Origin: Erythrobacter sp. HL-111
GTDB taxonomy: Bacteria; Pseudomonadota; Alphaproteobacteria; Sphingomonadales; Sphingomonadaceae
Direction: 5' to 3'
NCBI RefSeq assembly: GCF_900105095.1
Contig: NZ_LT629743.1
Span: forward strand, 1,798,001-1,862,000
DNA: 64,000 nt
Part shown: piece by piece, positions 62,917-64,000 of the stretch
Position numbering within the stretch: position 1 is the first letter of the stretch
How the letters are laid out: every line of letters begins with the position of its first letter
The notes under the pieces: model-generated
Seen by the model: the letters and a program-made list of their open reading frames with translations, nothing else
Told to the model about the DNA's origin: nothing
Database searches by the model: none
Made by a program: the position numbers and the translations under genes

Positions 62917-64000
62917 GCGGGATCTGCGGGGCGCTGCGGCTGGACGGGAGGGCGGCGCAAGCGGGCGAGCTCGCCGCGGTCCTTGCGGCGCTGGAGCGGC
63001 GCGGTCCCGACGGCTCGCGGCTGGTCGCCGACGGGGCGATGGCGATGGGCTGCGCGCTTCTCGCCAGCACGCCGGAATCGCTGGTTGAGGAAATGCCCTT
63101 CGTCCACCGCGGCACGGGCTGCACGATCACCGCCGACATCCGGCTCGACAATCGCGCGGAACTGATCGAGGCGGTCGGTGCGGATGCTGCGGCGGGCGAC
63201 GGCGAACTGGTCCTGCGGGCCTATCTGCGCTGGGGCAGCGAATGCCTCGCGCGGCTGCGCGGCGACTTCGCCTTCGCGATCTGGGACCCGCGCGCGCGCC
63301 GGTTGTTCTGCGCGCGCGACCGGGTGGGCATGCGCCAGTTCGCCTACCATCATCGGCCCGGCAGGCTGTTCGCCTTCGCAACCGAACCGCGCGCCCTGCT
63401 GCGCCATGACGACGTTCCGATGCGTCTCAACGAGGTGCGGCTGGCCGACTTCTTCGAGAACCTCGAGGCGGCCGACCTCGAATCGACCTTCTTCGAAGGG
63501 CTCAGGCGGCTTCCACCGGCCCATGCGCTGACGGTTGATGCGAAGGGCCTCGAACTGCAGCGCTACTGGAAGCTGGAGGCTCCCGCCCCGCTCAGGCTGG
63601 CGGACGACCGGGAATATGCCGAAGCCTTTCTCGAGGTGTTCCGCCGCTCGGTTTCCGCGCGCCTCAGGGCGCCGGATCCGGTCGGCGCGATGCTGTCGGG
63701 CGGCCTCGATTCGGGCTCGGTCTCGGCGGTCGCGGCGCACCTGCTCGAACAGGAAGGCAGGCCTTCCCTCGCCACCTTCTCGGCGCTGCAGGACGATACG
63801 GACTGCGCCGAATCGAACGCGGTTCGCGCCGCCCTTTCCATCGGACACATCGATCCTGTCCGCGTGACACCCGGTGACGTTCCGGCCATGCGCGAGGAAC
63901 TGCTCGCCCTCACCCGCTCTGCCGAAGAACCGTTCGATGCGAGCATGGCGCTCCTGCGCCTCATGTATCTCGCCGCGCAGCGGAAAGGCCACAAGGTCGT
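62913..64000 (+). CDS. Asparagine-synthetase-like ATP-dependent ligase (runs off the window), lasso-cyclase-like
   Basis: The first 362 residues are present. The N-terminal glutaminase-like domain starts VSGICGALRL: the catalytic Cys at position 2 of true AsnB is Ser here, so ammonia cannot be made from glutamine. The domain otherwise has HRGPDGS-like RRGPDGS, GDFAFAIWD and ARDRVGM. The synthetase domain has the PP-loop SGGLDSGS (about residue 268), which adenylates a carboxylate. Cys2-lacking AsnB homologues include lasso peptide cyclases. The C-terminal half is outside the window. Confidence 0.8.
   Translation, partial: MSGICGALRLDGRAAQAGELAAVLAALERRGPDGSRLVADGAMAMGCALLASTPESLVEEMPFVHRGTGCTITADIRLDNRAELIEAVGADAAAGDGELVLRAYLRWGSECLARLRGDFAFAIWDPRARRLFCARDRVGMRQFAYHHRPGRLFAFATEPRALLRHDDVPMRLNEVRLADFFENLEAADLESTFFEGLRRLPPAHALTVDAKGLELQRYWKLEAPAPLRLADDREYAEAFLEVFRRSVSARLRAPDPVGAMLSGGLDSGSVSAVAAHLLEQEGRPSLATFSALQDDTDCAESNAVRAALSIGHIDPVRVTPGDVPAMREELLALTRSAEEPFDASMALLRLMYLAAQRKGHKV

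Overview
The window is high-GC, densely packed chromosomal DNA that looks like an alphaproteobacterium of the order Sphingomonadales, most likely an Erythrobacteraceae-type organism. The grounds are protein character and gene content: a CC_3452-family secreted protein, UPF0262, a DUF6491-type lipoprotein, a Zn-independent type B L36, the rpmH-rnpA-yidD-yidC-yihA block, and strong G/C third-position codon use. The species call is inference from recalled family features; no database search was possible.

Positions 1-10,520 hold housekeeping and small metabolic genes: the end of an ion channel, nth, two related lipoproteins, a dicarboxylate symporter with dapE, a cupin, an S1/P1 nuclease with a GST, a VOC protein, and the ribosomal protein/RNase P/membrane insertase block on the minus strand. 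Positions 10,520-29,840 are mixed core genes: a secreted ClpP-fold-like protein, comM, a cyclic-nucleotide-binding membrane protein, a TonB-like protein, recQ, an HxlR regulator, a HAD hydrolase, ykgO (L36), galE, an M14 carboxypeptidase, cdd, a GH25 pseudoenzyme, UPF0262, dnaB, rpoZ, an orphan ParA and ftsH. Positions 29,190-34,340 form a self-contained efflux system: a TetR regulator with a double palindrome in the divergent promoter, then FtsX/DevC-like permease, ATPase, HlyD-type adaptor and TolC/NodT outer-membrane lipoprotein. A racemase/MaoC pair follows.

Positions 36,150-59,910 are a large exopolysaccharide/capsule locus: AlgD-like and WecC dehydrogenases, WecB, Wza, a Wzc tyrosine autokinase, several glycosyltransferases, two hexapeptide acyltransferases, an O-antigen ligase/polymerase-type protein, a Wzx flippase, a WbsX-type protein and the four dTDP-rhamnose genes. 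It is broken into many short, opposite-facing operons, which suggests assembly by module exchange. No initiating sugar-phosphate transferase was seen.

The most notable observation is a two-gene phage-like module at 49,884-52,249, inside the capsule locus between the polymerase and the flippase. The first gene matches the gene transfer agent head-spike base protein (RCAP_rcc01079 family). The second is a translationally coupled 698-residue fibre/spike-like protein. Because Rhodobacter GTA head spikes bind capsule, the arrangement suggests a particle adhesin that travels with the capsule genes it recognises. At the right edge (60,097 to beyond 64,000) an operon of a nucleotidyltransferase, an ABC exporter and an asparagine-synthetase-like protein lacking Cys2 resembles part of a lasso-peptide-type RiPP cluster. 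A lower-GC WbsX gene next to a headless 3' gene remnant (55,083-55,209) marks a likely transfer scar.
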